DNA from: Sulfurospirillum cavolei
Lineage (GTDB): Bacteria > Campylobacterota > Campylobacteria > Campylobacterales > Sulfurospirillaceae
Direction of reading: 5' to 3'
Assembly: GCF_001548055.1 (NCBI RefSeq)
Contig: NZ_AP014724.1
Span: 1,798,001-1,862,000, forward strand
DNA length: 64,000 nt
This document shows positions 28,109 to 35,847 of this stretch, one piece after another (the stretch's first letter is position 1; the number at the start of each line of letters is the position of its first letter). Below the pieces are notes generated by a model. It saw nothing but the letters and a program-made list of their open reading frames with translations. It was not told where the DNA came from and did no database searches. Both the position numbers and the translations under genes were made by a program.

Positions 28109-29434
28109 TTAAAAGGAGACACTTTGTGCCGAACACACCGGAATGCGGTAATTTTGTGCAAAATCGGAATCAAAATAAGCGGTTAAAACACCCATATTGT
28201 CCAATAAGCGGTATTTAGCATACAAAAAAGCCGCTTCGGCTTCCACAAGGGCTTGACGTGCCGAATTATACTCGCCTTCCGCATCCAAAAGGTTAATCAA
28301 ATCGCGCTTACCGATCGCAAACTCTTGTTGGTACGACTCTAGCGTCGATTTACTGTAATCGCGGTGTTCTTTCAAGAAAGTGATACGCTTTTGCGTCGAC
28401 GTATAGCTTTCCCACGAAAATTTTACGCTTTCGGTTAAATCGCGTATCGTACCGGAAAGCGTTTCTTGTTCTTGCACTTTTAAAACGGCGTATTTTTCTT
28501 TCGTTAAGACGTCGCTTCCTTTATTGTAAAGGTTATAGCGTAATTTAAGTAAAGCCGATACGCTCTCGTCTCGTCCGTTATTGCCGTCAACATCGTGCCC
28601 GACGGTACCGGCAACTTCAAAGTCGAGTTTGGGGTAAAATGCCGCTTTGCTTCCCTCATACAAGGCATCGGCAAGTGCGATATTAGCTTCTTGGACTTTC
28701 ACGGAAGGGTTGCACTGCAAACTTTTTTCTTTAATTTTTTCAAAATTCGCCGGAAGTTCAAGCGTCATAACGGGTTTGACCAAGGCATCCGCTTCAACTT
28801 TTTTTCCGTAAAGCTTTTCAAACGTACTTACGGCGTCTTTGTAATTATTCTCTTGTGAAATCAAATTCGATTGTGCCAACGTATAACGACTTCCCGCTTG
28901 TTGCGTCTCGGAAATGCGACCGAATCCGCCATCGGAACGCTCTTTGATTTGTCGGTAAATCGCTTCGTGCGTCGAAACGCTCTCCTTTGCCAAATCGATC
29001 AATTCTTGTTGCTTGAGTAAAGAGATATAAGCATTAACGTATGCTAAAAGCGTTCGATCGGCTTTCTCGCTCACACCGAATGCGGCAGCTTCAAGCCTGC
29101 TTTTTTGTTGCTTGATGGCATTTTCGGTCGCAAAGCCGTTGAAAATATTTTGATTGAGAACCAAAGAAGTTTGATCCATAACGTTACCTTCACGTTCTTG
29201 TTTCGTCGCACTGTTTTTAATGCTTTGATGCCCATACGAGCTCTCGACGTCCAAAGTGGGTAAATATCCGTTTTCTGCGATATTGAGCTCTTTTAACACG
29301 CCGTTGTAAGCTTCGACGCTCTCTTTGACTTTCGGATTGGAGGATAAAATCGTTGTAACACCCTCTTCCAATGTTAAAGAAAAAGCCAAAATAGGGAAAA
29401 CAAGTGTGAAAGAGAGTACTTTTAAAACATTCAT
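28109..29434 (-). CDS. lapE: TolC-family outer-membrane protein of the lap unit (LapE-like)
   Basis: 441 residues with a signal peptide (MNVLKVLSFTLVFPILAFS) and the two-fold TolC architecture: LEEGVTTILSSNPKVKESVEAY, LVLNQNIFNGFATENAIKQQ, YKDAVSTFEKLYGK, ALLKLRYNLYNKGSD and the AIGKRDLINLLDAEGEYNSA turn of AggA/TolC-type proteins. It is first in the lap unit after a good promoter. It would form the pore in which the retention module lodges. It differs clearly from the other TolC-like protein (9148-10542), so the two systems probably use separate ducts. Confidence 0.92.
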   Translation of the reverse strand: MNVLKVLSFTLVFPILAFSLTLEEGVTTILSSNPKVKESVEAYNGVLKELNIAENGYLPTLDVESSYGHQSIKNSATKQEREGNVMDQTSLVLNQNIFNGFATENAIKQQKSRLEAAAFGVSEKADRTLLAYVNAYISLLKQQELIDLAKESVSTHEAIYRQIKERSDGGFGRISETQQAGSRYTLAQSNLISQENNYKDAVSTFEKLYGKKVEADALVKPVMTLELPANFEKIKEKSLQCNPSVKVQEANIALADALYEGSKAAFYPKLDFEVAGTVGHDVDGNNGRDESVSALLKLRYNLYNKGSDVLTKEKYAVLKVQEQETLSGTIRDLTESVKFSWESYTSTQKRITFLKEHRDYSKSTLESYQQEFAIGKRDLINLLDAEGEYNSARQALVEAEAAFLYAKYRLLDNMGVLTAYFDSDFAQNYRIPVCSAQSVSF

Positions 29435-29498
29435 CCCGTGCTCCTTTTGAGTAGTATAAGCAATTTTTGTTACGAAGTTGATACGGTTTTGACACTAA

Positions 29499-29527
29499 AT
29501 TGTAGCATATTAATAATGCGAGTGCAA
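29499..29527 (-). promoter_or_regulatory. Predicted sigma70 promoter of the lap unit
   Basis: On the minus strand TTGCAC (29522-29527) and TACAAT (29499-29504) are separated by 17 bases. Transcription would begin about 58 bases before the ATG at 29434, leaving a short leader with AAAGGAG just before the start. Confidence 0.7.
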
Positions 29528-29770
29528 GTTATAATTAGGATTATTAGTTTTTTTAACCCTAAAACATCCTGACGATTAAATGCTGAACGTTCAAATTGAA
29601 AACATCGATCGATTTTGCCTTTTAAATTAACATGTACATGTAAAACTTAAAAGATTTATCGATTGAAACGTTCTTTCCAAAGTATCGAAGACGTGTCTAA
29701 CGATACGCAAAAGCTTCTCAAAAGGATTTTACGAAAAAAGTAGTAGGCGGTTGAATTTCTTGACGGTGTT

Positions 29771-29814
29771 GCTAACCTTTTCGTACGATGATAGCGAACA
29801 CCGAAAAGGTTAGC
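29771..29814. repeat. 13-bp inverted repeat with 18-base loop downstream of the nos cluster
   Basis: GCTAACCTTTTCG (29771-29783) and CGAAAAGGTTAGC (29802-29814) pair perfectly. It lies 18 bases past the stop of the last nos gene. No U-run follows on either strand, so it may terminate with Rho help, protect the transcript end or bind a protein. Confidence 0.6.
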
Positions 29815-29831
29815 GATGAAGATATAAGGGC

Positions 29832-30302
29832 TTAGCGTAGTCTGTTGTTCAAAAGATTGATGAGAGCATCTGAAACTCCCGCAAAATCCAAAATGCGCGT
29901 TCCGCCGAATTTTTTAACGAAAGCTTCGGCTTGCTCTTTCGTACTAAATGCGGGTAAATCGTCGCCCGAGATACTGGTTTTACTCGAGCCGTAAACGAAG
30001 TAAGCCTCTTGTGCGACGATTTTTTCCATCGTATCGTAATCGGTTACGTAAATTTGCATATCTTCTTTCGTGCGAATGACGTATTCGGGCCATCGCGAAG
30101 ATTCAAAATAAAACTCAAACATCGATTTGGGGCTTGAAAAATAAAGATGCTCTTTGCTTCTTAACGTAATAGTCGAAGCCCATTCGGGGTGTTGGTAAAT
30201 CTGAACTTTACGAATCAGACACTGCGCGTCTTTCGGGATTTCTATTTTTGCGCCGAACAATGCGCTCAAAGTCACTAAAATCAAACAAAGCTTTTTCATC
30301 AT
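29832..30302 (-). CDS. nosL: NosL-like protein lacking the second metal-site Cys
   Basis: 156 residues with a signal peptide (about 1-17) but no lipobox Cys. The core has the NosL layout: an N-terminal metal-site strand, YFSSPKSMFEFYF, YVTDYDTMEKI, AYFVYGSSK, and a C-terminal helix with FSTKEQAEAFVKKFGG. In NosL the metal site is CxxCxM; here the place reads QCLIRKVQ, so only the first Cys remains. It is last in the nos cluster, after nosY, as in Wolinella. NosL delivers Cu(I) to NosZ; here binding must use other residues or be weakened. Confidence 0.8.
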   Translation of the reverse strand: MMKKLCLILVTLSALFGAKIEIPKDAQCLIRKVQIYQHPEWASTITLRSKEHLYFSSPKSMFEFYFESSRWPEYVIRTKEDMQIYVTDYDTMEKIVAQEAYFVYGSSKTSISGDDLPAFSTKEQAEAFVKKFGGTRILDFAGVSDALINLLNNRLR

Positions 30303-30311
30303 GTAAAACTC

Positions 30312-31139
30312 CTAGATAAGATCGTTTTTAGTAAAAATTTTAAAACCTAAAAAGGCGAAAAGTAATCCCAAACACACCGGATACGCAATCGAAAACAAGA
30401 GAAAATAGACCAATTTTACGTTATCGAGAATGTAAAATGCCACCGGTCCCATGACAGTGAGCTCCGGATCAAAAAGGCTAATCGCCGCAACTCTAAAAAC
30501 TTCCATCGGATTGACCAAAGCAATCGCAATGATCAGCTCTTCGCTAAAGCGATTTTGCATCATTAAACTGATGAGAATAATATCGATAAACGCTAAAAGA
30601 AAAATCCAAACGAAAAACGAAAGTCCCAACGCGACTTCCGAAGATTTAACGCTCGAAGAGATTAAAAAAGCGATACCCAAAAAAGCGGAGCTTAACGCAA
30701 ACAATAAGCCCGTATAGAAGAGAAAAAGCGACCACGGAATGCTTGCCCCTTTAAGTACGCCGATCAACAGTGCCAACACCATGGCAAAAAAGACCGGTAG
30801 AAAAACCGTCGCAAACCGCCCGAGAATCTTTCCCCAATAATAATGCGACAGCGAAAGAGGAAAGGAGAGCATGTATTCTAAAATGTGATTGTCCCTATCG
30901 CCCGAAATGGAGCGTACCGTCGTAACCAAAATAAAAATCGGCAAAATCACGATCGTGATTTGGATATACATCAACAACAACCTGCTCAAACCGCTAAATC
31001 CCATCACTTGGGACTCCGTAACGCCGGCGACGAAAAAAAGCGCGATCAAACCGCCGAACACCAACGAATAGACTAAAAACCATCGTGCGCGAAGAGACTC
31101 TTTCATATCTAAAAGAGCAATTAAGACTAAATTTTCCAT
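30312..31139 (-). CDS. nosY: NosY-like ABC permease
   Basis: 275 residues with six TM segments and no large soluble domain (VFGGLIALFFVAGV, ITIVILPIFILVTTVRS, TVFLPVFFAMVLALLIG, SSAFLGIAFLISS, and two more). RSISGDRDNHILEYMLSFPLS in the second loop is typical of NosY/ABC-2 coupling helices. It should pair with NosF (35209-35847) in the NosDFY complex that interacts with NosL for copper-site assembly in NosZ. It is unusually separated from nosF by five genes. Confidence 0.85.
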   Translation of the reverse strand: MENLVLIALLDMKESLRARWFLVYSLVFGGLIALFFVAGVTESQVMGFSGLSRLLLMYIQITIVILPIFILVTTVRSISGDRDNHILEYMLSFPLSLSHYYWGKILGRFATVFLPVFFAMVLALLIGVLKGASIPWSLFLFYTGLLFALSSAFLGIAFLISSSVKSSEVALGLSFFVWIFLLAFIDIILISLMMQNRFSEELIIAIALVNPMEVFRVAAISLFDPELTVMGPVAFYILDNVKLVYFLLFSIAYPVCLGLLFAFLGFKIFTKNDLI

Positions 31140-31140
31140 A

Positions 31141-31650
31141 CTATTTTCCTAATAATTTTTTACGAATTTTCGGGTCGCTCATCGTTTCGCCGCGAAGCAT
31201 ACGAAGGCGCATTTCATCAAACGTTATCCTATTGTCTCCTTCTTGTTCGTATGCTCCGAAACCGTAATGCATCGGAGTTTCGTCGATCACCGAATAAAAA
31301 GCGCGCAATGCATCGACGTATCGGTTCGTATCGTTGCTAAAAACCCACATGTGAACCGTTTGAGGCTCGACGTTTTGTGCTTTCATCCACAAAACGGCAC
31401 ACCCGACGTCGTCGAAAAAGTAGGTTTTCGCGTTTTGAATAATTTGCGCCGTGTGCTTCTTCCCGACAAGGTACATGTAACATGTCGGACATTGAACCGT
31501 ATTGTCTTGAAACTCTAAAGGTGCTCCTTCAGGATTTTTGCGATCCGTCGGCAATTGATTTTGGGCACGCAAATAACCGAACAACGCACCTAAACTCAAC
31601 AAAGGCGTTAGGATTAAGATCGATAAGGCTATACGGCGATTCATAACCAT
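31141..31650 (-). CDS. NosL-like Cys-rich membrane-anchored protein
   Basis: 169 residues: N-terminal TM anchor (about 8-27), then VQCPTCYMYL (the CxxCxM metal motif), YFFDDVGCAVLWMK with a third Cys, and a C-terminal region with MHYGFGAYE. It shares FFDDxGCxVLW and YGFGA with the protein at 34767-35222, so the two are paralogues of NosL type. It overlaps the upstream membrane-protein gene by 10 bp and touches nosY. Probably a periplasmic copper chaperone; no lipobox. Confidence 0.75.
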   Translation of the reverse strand: MVMNRRIALSILILTPLLSLGALFGYLRAQNQLPTDRKNPEGAPLEFQDNTVQCPTCYMYLVGKKHTAQIIQNAKTYFFDDVGCAVLWMKAQNVEPQTVHMWVFSNDTNRYVDALRAFYSVIDETPMHYGFGAYEQEGDNRITFDEMRLRMLRGETMSDPKIRKKLLGK

Positions 31651-32606
31651 ACTCCGTTTTTAAGATAGTATGCGAGCGGATACGCCGAAATCGACACGAC
31701 GTATGCGGTATTGAAAAATCCCGAAAGCCTCCAATACCGATAAGGAATCGTATGCGTGATAGACGCTAAAAGCCCTCCTCCTACGGCGCAAAACGTACCC
31801 GTAAAGAGCATGACATACAAGCCGTACCCCACATAATAATACTCCTTTTGCAAAAGGCAAAACGGACAACGATGTGTCGGTAGTTCGTAAACATACGTGC
31901 TAAAGAAGACGATCAGCGAGATTAACGCAAAGATCAAAAATAGCGTATTGCTCACAATCACGCCTGCCGTGCTCTTCAACCAAAGCGCGATCAAGCTTAC
32001 CGTGTAAACAAGATAAAAAATACCGACCCAGACACGAGCATCGACGTTAAACAAGAGCGAAAGCGACGCGCTACTGCTCGCCGCGGAAAAAAGCGTGCCG
32101 CAACAGCTAACGATTTTACTGACGTCTAAGCGCGTGAAAAAGCCGATTTCCAAAATGATTTCGGTAAAAAGAGGCACGCATAGCAAGGCGAAAAGGATTA
32201 ATTTCAACCGCGTATACGCTAAACGGACGTGCGACGCATCTTCGGCATGGAGCAGAAGCCAAAAACCGAAACCGTAAAGATTAAAGAGTTTAAAAAGCGT
32301 CAAATCCAGTCCGAAACCGATCGAATTTACCACGCCGCTTGCACACATCGCACCCGTAATCACGGCGGAAAGCTTATCGCAGGTGTAAATAAAAAAGAGA
32401 AACAACGGAAGTTTGAGCACAAAAATATACTTGATAATGACCGCAACTAAAGTGCTCTGTTTCGTCAAACGATACTGCAAAGGCGTTACAGCAGCGTAAT
32501 CCCATCGATACGCGATGCGTAGGCTAAGGATTAAAGCAAGCGTTCCCAAACCGAGGAAAATAACATCAAGCGTCAATAAAGCGATGATCTCCGGCGTTAA
32601 AGTCAT
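31641..32606 (-). CDS. Polytopic membrane protein with a CPFC motif
   Basis: 321 residues with about eight or nine TM helices. Between two late helices it has THRCPFCLLQKEYYYVG, which resembles the CxxC-then-Q/K-R loop of DsbB-type proteins, and there is a further CC pair (KIVSCCGTLFSA) in mid-protein. It overlaps the ABC ATPase gene by 4 bp and the Cys-rich NosL-like gene by 10 bp. A role in handling the thiols of the adjacent NosL-like proteins would fit the context but is unproven; no family is recognised with confidence. Confidence 0.65.
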   Translation of the reverse strand: MTLTPEIIALLTLDVIFLGLGTLALILSLRIAYRWDYAAVTPLQYRLTKQSTLVAVIIKYIFVLKLPLFLFFIYTCDKLSAVITGAMCASGVVNSIGFGLDLTLFKLFNLYGFGFWLLLHAEDASHVRLAYTRLKLILFALLCVPLFTEIILEIGFFTRLDVSKIVSCCGTLFSAASSSASLSLLFNVDARVWVGIFYLVYTVSLIALWLKSTAGVIVSNTLFLIFALISLIVFFSTYVYELPTHRCPFCLLQKEYYYVGYGLYVMLFTGTFCAVGGGLLASITHTIPYRYWRLSGFFNTAYVVSISAYPLAYYLKNGVWL

Positions 32607-33271
32607 GGACGTAGCACTCCGTGATGCAATTCGATTGTTTGATCCACGAAATCCAAATCGAAAAATAACGGATCATGGGTCGCTACGACCAAAGTGACGC
32701 CTTCGTGTTTCAACGCACGTAACTCTTCAATCAACGAGAGCGAAAGCTTACGATCCAAATTGGCGGTCGGTTCGTCGGCCAATACGATCATGGGATTGCG
32801 AACCAACGCCCTAGCGATTGCCGTGCGTTGTTGCTCTCCGCCCGAGAGTCGATGAACGTACATGTGAGCCTTGTGGGCAATACGGCATCGCTCCATCGCC
32901 CGTTTGGCTTTTGCTTCGATGACATGTAAAGGTATATTTTCCGGAACCAAGGGCGTCGTTACGTTTTCTTGAACGCTTAAATACGGAATCAAATGAAATT
33001 TTTGAAAAATAAATCCGATACGTTCGCGGCGCATTTTGGCACTTAATCGTTCGGGCATTTTTGAAATCTCTTCTCCATCAACGACGATGCTTCCGCTTGT
33101 CGGTTGCGCCAAGCCTGCGATTAAAGAAAGTAACGTACTTTTGCCGCTACCGCTGGCTCCTTTTAAGAGAACGCATTCGCCTTGCGCTACATGCAACGAG
33201 ACATGAGACAGTGCTTGCACGCACTCTTCTGCTTGCGTAAACATTTTACTTACGTTTGAGACGACGATCAT
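32603..33271 (-). CDS. ABC transporter ATPase (LolD/MacB type)
   Basis: 222 residues. Walker A LLKGASGSGKSTLLSL, Q-loop FQKFHLIPYLSVQEN, signature LSGGEQQRTAIARAL, Walker B MIVLADEPTANLD and an H-loop in VVATHDPLF. The GASGSGKST form and the HLIPYLSVQEN stretch are typical of LolD/MacB-like ATPases, which pair with FtsX-type permeases. It overlaps the permease gene by 4 bp. Together they would form a mechanotransmission exporter, inserted among the nos genes. Confidence 0.88.
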   Translation of the reverse strand: MIVVSNVSKMFTQAEECVQALSHVSLHVAQGECVLLKGASGSGKSTLLSLIAGLAQPTSGSIVVDGEEISKMPERLSAKMRRERIGFIFQKFHLIPYLSVQENVTTPLVPENIPLHVIEAKAKRAMERCRIAHKAHMYVHRLSGGEQQRTAIARALVRNPMIVLADEPTANLDRKLSLSLIEELRALKHEGVTLVVATHDPLFFDLDFVDQTIELHHGVLRP

Positions 33272-34458
33272 CGTAACACCTCATCCGCATCGACGATAGA
33301 CGTACGCCACGCCGGAATTAACGTTGCGGCGATATAGACGGGCACGCTCAGCAAAAACAGTAAAACGATCATTGACCCAGAAAGCGTATAGGGCAAGGCA
33401 AAAGGCGGTTTTAAAGTGGAATAACCCGTGAAAATAGCGCGCAACAGCGGTGCTTGCAAAGCGTAAACGTAAAACAACGCCGTAGCCAAGCCGAAAAGAA
33501 AAGCTCCAAGCGATAGGATAAAACTTTCAAAAAATTTCTCTTGAAGCACCGTATCGGTATCCCAGCCGAGTGCCTTTAAAATGCCGATCTCCTTTTTTTC
33601 TTCGGAACTTAAAGCGTTGGATTTGTCGTATACGATGATAAAAAAAGCAAACGCACACACGCAAAACAATGCAAGAAAAAAACCGCTTTTATAATCAAAG
33701 ATATTCTGATAACTCACACGAATATCGTCTCTCGTTACCACACGCAGATCGGGAAATTTTTCAATGATTTTTGCGACGATCGTCGGAATTTCACTGACGT
33801 TTGCCGAAACTTTCAACACAATATCTGTGGCATCGGAAGCATTCATTCCGAAAATTTCATATGCCGTTTGTTTCGGCAATACGATCAAATCATTCGCTTC
33901 CAAGGCAAGATCGGAGTGAAACACGCCGGCAATACCGACTTTTTTCGTTTGTCCCTCGGGTGTAATAAAATTGAAAAAATCGTTATAGTAATTCTCACGC
34001 AAAATAGTTTTGACGCCTTCTCCGACGATCATCGTCGGAGAAGGCGAACGTTGCGTCCAATCGACATCTTTAATCAAACGCGCCATCGTAGCCGAATACG
34101 GCTCTTCGTAGGCATCGAGTCCGACGACGGAAAAATTGACGCCGGCGGGTTTAAAATAGTAATATCCCCAAATACGCGGCGTCACGGAACCCACACCTTG
34201 AATTTCCAATAAAGCGTCGACGCGGCTAACGGGGATTAGCGTTTGCTTTCCCGCGACGAAACGTTGTAAGGTCATATCCGGTAGCGTTTTGAGCGTAGCG
34301 TTCAATTCCGCTTTGATCGATTCGGCGATCATTAAAACCGAAGAGAGTATAAAAATCAAAAAACTCAAAATAAAAAAGATAAAAAAGTTCTTGCCGAAGC
34401 GGCGAAACAACGAACGAACGGCATACTCTAAAAGAAGCCAGCGAAAGCTAAAAAGCAT
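33268..34458 (-). CDS. FtsX/MacB-like ABC permease
   Basis: 396 residues: TM1 at about 25-48, a periplasmic domain of about 215 residues (MacB-like core, with GVGSVTPRIWGYYYF and PTMIVGEGVKTIL), and three C-terminal TM helices with the FtsX hallmark KKEIGILKALGWDTDTVLQEKFFES before them. It partners the ATPase at 32603-33271. Such pairs move lipoproteins or act on periplasmic partners rather than on small solutes. In this context a link to NosL-like proteins is possible but unproven. Confidence 0.85.
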   Translation of the reverse strand: MLFSFRWLLLEYAVRSLFRRFGKNFFIFFILSFLIFILSSVLMIAESIKAELNATLKTLPDMTLQRFVAGKQTLIPVSRVDALLEIQGVGSVTPRIWGYYYFKPAGVNFSVVGLDAYEEPYSATMARLIKDVDWTQRSPSPTMIVGEGVKTILRENYYNDFFNFITPEGQTKKVGIAGVFHSDLALEANDLIVLPKQTAYEIFGMNASDATDIVLKVSANVSEIPTIVAKIIEKFPDLRVVTRDDIRVSYQNIFDYKSGFFLALFCVCAFAFFIIVYDKSNALSSEEKKEIGILKALGWDTDTVLQEKFFESFILSLGAFLFGLATALFYVYALQAPLLRAIFTGYSTLKPPFALPYTLSGSMIVLLFLLSVPVYIAATLIPAWRTSIVDADEVLR

Positions 34459-34765
34459 AGTCGATCCTTGAGGGTTGCGCTAAGGGCGTATAACGGTAAA
34501 CAAACGTCGAGGGAAAATACTCCAACAATTCGGGGGATTCGTTAAAGTACGCAAAAACGTCGCTGATACTTCGATGGCGTACGTAATGCGCTTCGCAAAC
34601 CAACGCCAGATCGCTCAATCCTACGAACGAACTCAGAAGTTCTTTGCGCGCCAACATTTCGTCGCTCCCTAAAAGCGTGTGTGAAAAATAGAGATTTTGC
34701 ACGAAGCAAAGCACGCCTAAACCGATCAAAAACGTTAGAATACGAGCCGTGCTTTTGCCTATCAT
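34448..34765 (-). CDS. Small membrane-anchored protein, unknown function
   Basis: 105 residues: one N-terminal TM helix (about 8-26, ILTFLIGLGVLCFVQNLYF) and a periplasmic tail with charged and aromatic residues (FAYFNESPELLEYFPSTF). It begins one base after the NosL-like gene and overlaps the permease gene by 11 bp, so it belongs to the same unit. No family recognised. Confidence 0.6.
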   Translation of the reverse strand: MIGKSTARILTFLIGLGVLCFVQNLYFSHTLLGSDEMLARKELLSSFVGLSDLALVCEAHYVRHRSISDVFAYFNESPELLEYFPSTFVYRYTPLAQPSRIDYAF

Positions 34766-34766
34766 G

Positions 34767-35222
34767 CTATTTTCCTATTTGAATGACACGCCCGGTCAAC
34801 TCCGTAAAATCAACGATTTCTTGACCTTCTTTTATCTCTTCTTTGCGTACATGTGCACCGAATCCGTAAGCCATCGGTGTGATGTTTTCCGTATCGTAGA
34901 ACGCTTTACGCGCATCGATCCATTCGCCGGTTTTCGCATCGTTCACCCAAATAACCGCCTCTTCGCTCCAGGCAATCTTGTTTTCCTTAAACCATAAAAC
35001 GACGCAACCGATGTCGTCAAAAAAATAACGCCTGCCGGTATGCGGATTGATCGCTTGGGCAGAAAATTTTCGATCGCTTAAAACCATCTTACACCGTTCG
35101 CACATGTCACGATCCCAATGAACGGGTTTGGCACTCAGATCGATTTTCGTATCGCATCCTAAAAGAAGAAGGAGACTTGCGATCATGCCCAATGCATTTA
35201 AGAGTACGCTAGCGTTTTTCAT
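34767..35222 (-). CDS. nosL: NosL-like copper-site lipoprotein
   Basis: 151 residues from ATG 35222, where a lipoprotein signal begins (LLLLLGC, Cys at about 22); a longer frame upstream lacks this. Motifs: MCERCKMVL (CxxCxM metal site), RRYFFDDIGCVVLWF, and a Y/G-rich MAYGFGAHV. NosL binds Cu(I) on the periplasmic side for NosZ assembly. The gene overlaps the end of nosF by 14 bp. This is the best-conserved of the three NosL-like genes here. Confidence 0.85.
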   Translation of the reverse strand: MKNASVLLNALGMIASLLLLLGCDTKIDLSAKPVHWDRDMCERCKMVLSDRKFSAQAINPHTGRRYFFDDIGCVVLWFKENKIAWSEEAVIWVNDAKTGEWIDARKAFYDTENITPMAYGFGAHVRKEEIKEGQEIVDFTELTGRVIQIGK

Positions 35223-35847
35223 CGCTAATGACCTTTCCAAAATCCATATACAATTCGCGATTGACGATCGACTCCATCTCGTCGATACGATGCGTGACAA
35301 AAAGCGCAATGCGCGCATGGCGTTCTTGGGTTAGGAGCCTGTAAAAATTATCCCGCGCTTTCGGATCTAAATTGGCGGTCGGCTCGTCGTAAATCATAAT
35401 GTCGCTTCGACGTGCCAAACTGAGGGCTATCAACATTTTTTGCTTCATACCGCCGCTTAATTTAAAAAACGATTTCGTCAGATTGGCTTCGATATCGAGT
35501 TCCATCTCTTGCGCATACTTCCAAATCAACGCTCGATCCGTATGCGTACTTTTGCAAACGTATTGAATCAGCTCCTCTAAATTGAGCTTGATCGGAGGCG
35601 GAAGCTGCGGAACGAAACTGATATGATTTAACACGTTCGTGCGCTCCGTGATCGGATCGAAACCGTTCACGCGAACCGCACCCTTGTCGGGATGGTAATA
35701 GCCTAAAATGAGGCGAATCAGCGTCGTTTTTCCGGCACCGTTTGGACCCATTAACGCGATACAATCGCCGTCTTTGATGGATAACGATACGGCGTCCAAA
35801 GAGAGCGTATTTCCAAAACGTTTTACAAGATTTTGAATGTCTATCAT
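35209..35847 (-). CDS. nosF: NosF-like ABC ATPase
   Basis: 212 residues from ATG 35847, whose ATGA overlaps the nosH stop; an upstream start would add an unlikely tail. Walker A MGPNGAGKTTLIRLI, signature KLSGGMKQKMLIALSL, Walker B DIMIYDEPTANLDP, H-loop FVTHRIDEME. It should pair with NosY (30312-31139) and the periplasmic NosD to support copper loading of NosZ. Confidence 0.9.
   Translation of the reverse strand: MIDIQNLVKRFGNTLSLDAVSLSIKDGDCIALMGPNGAGKTTLIRLILGYYHPDKGAVRVNGFDPITERTNVLNHISFVPQLPPPIKLNLEELIQYVCKSTHTDRALIWKYAQEMELDIEANLTKSFFKLSGGMKQKMLIALSLARRSDIMIYDEPTANLDPKARDNFYRLLTQERHARIALFVTHRIDEMESIVNRELYMDFGKVISDEKR

Larger units (their letters stand above)
29435..29831. other. Spacer between the nos cluster and the lap unit
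   Basis: No gene in about 400 bases. It holds the lap promoter (29499-29527), an AT-rich stretch with the dispersed word ACATGTACATGTAA near 29631-29641, and a large inverted repeat at 29771-29814 beyond the last nos gene. Confidence 0.6.
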
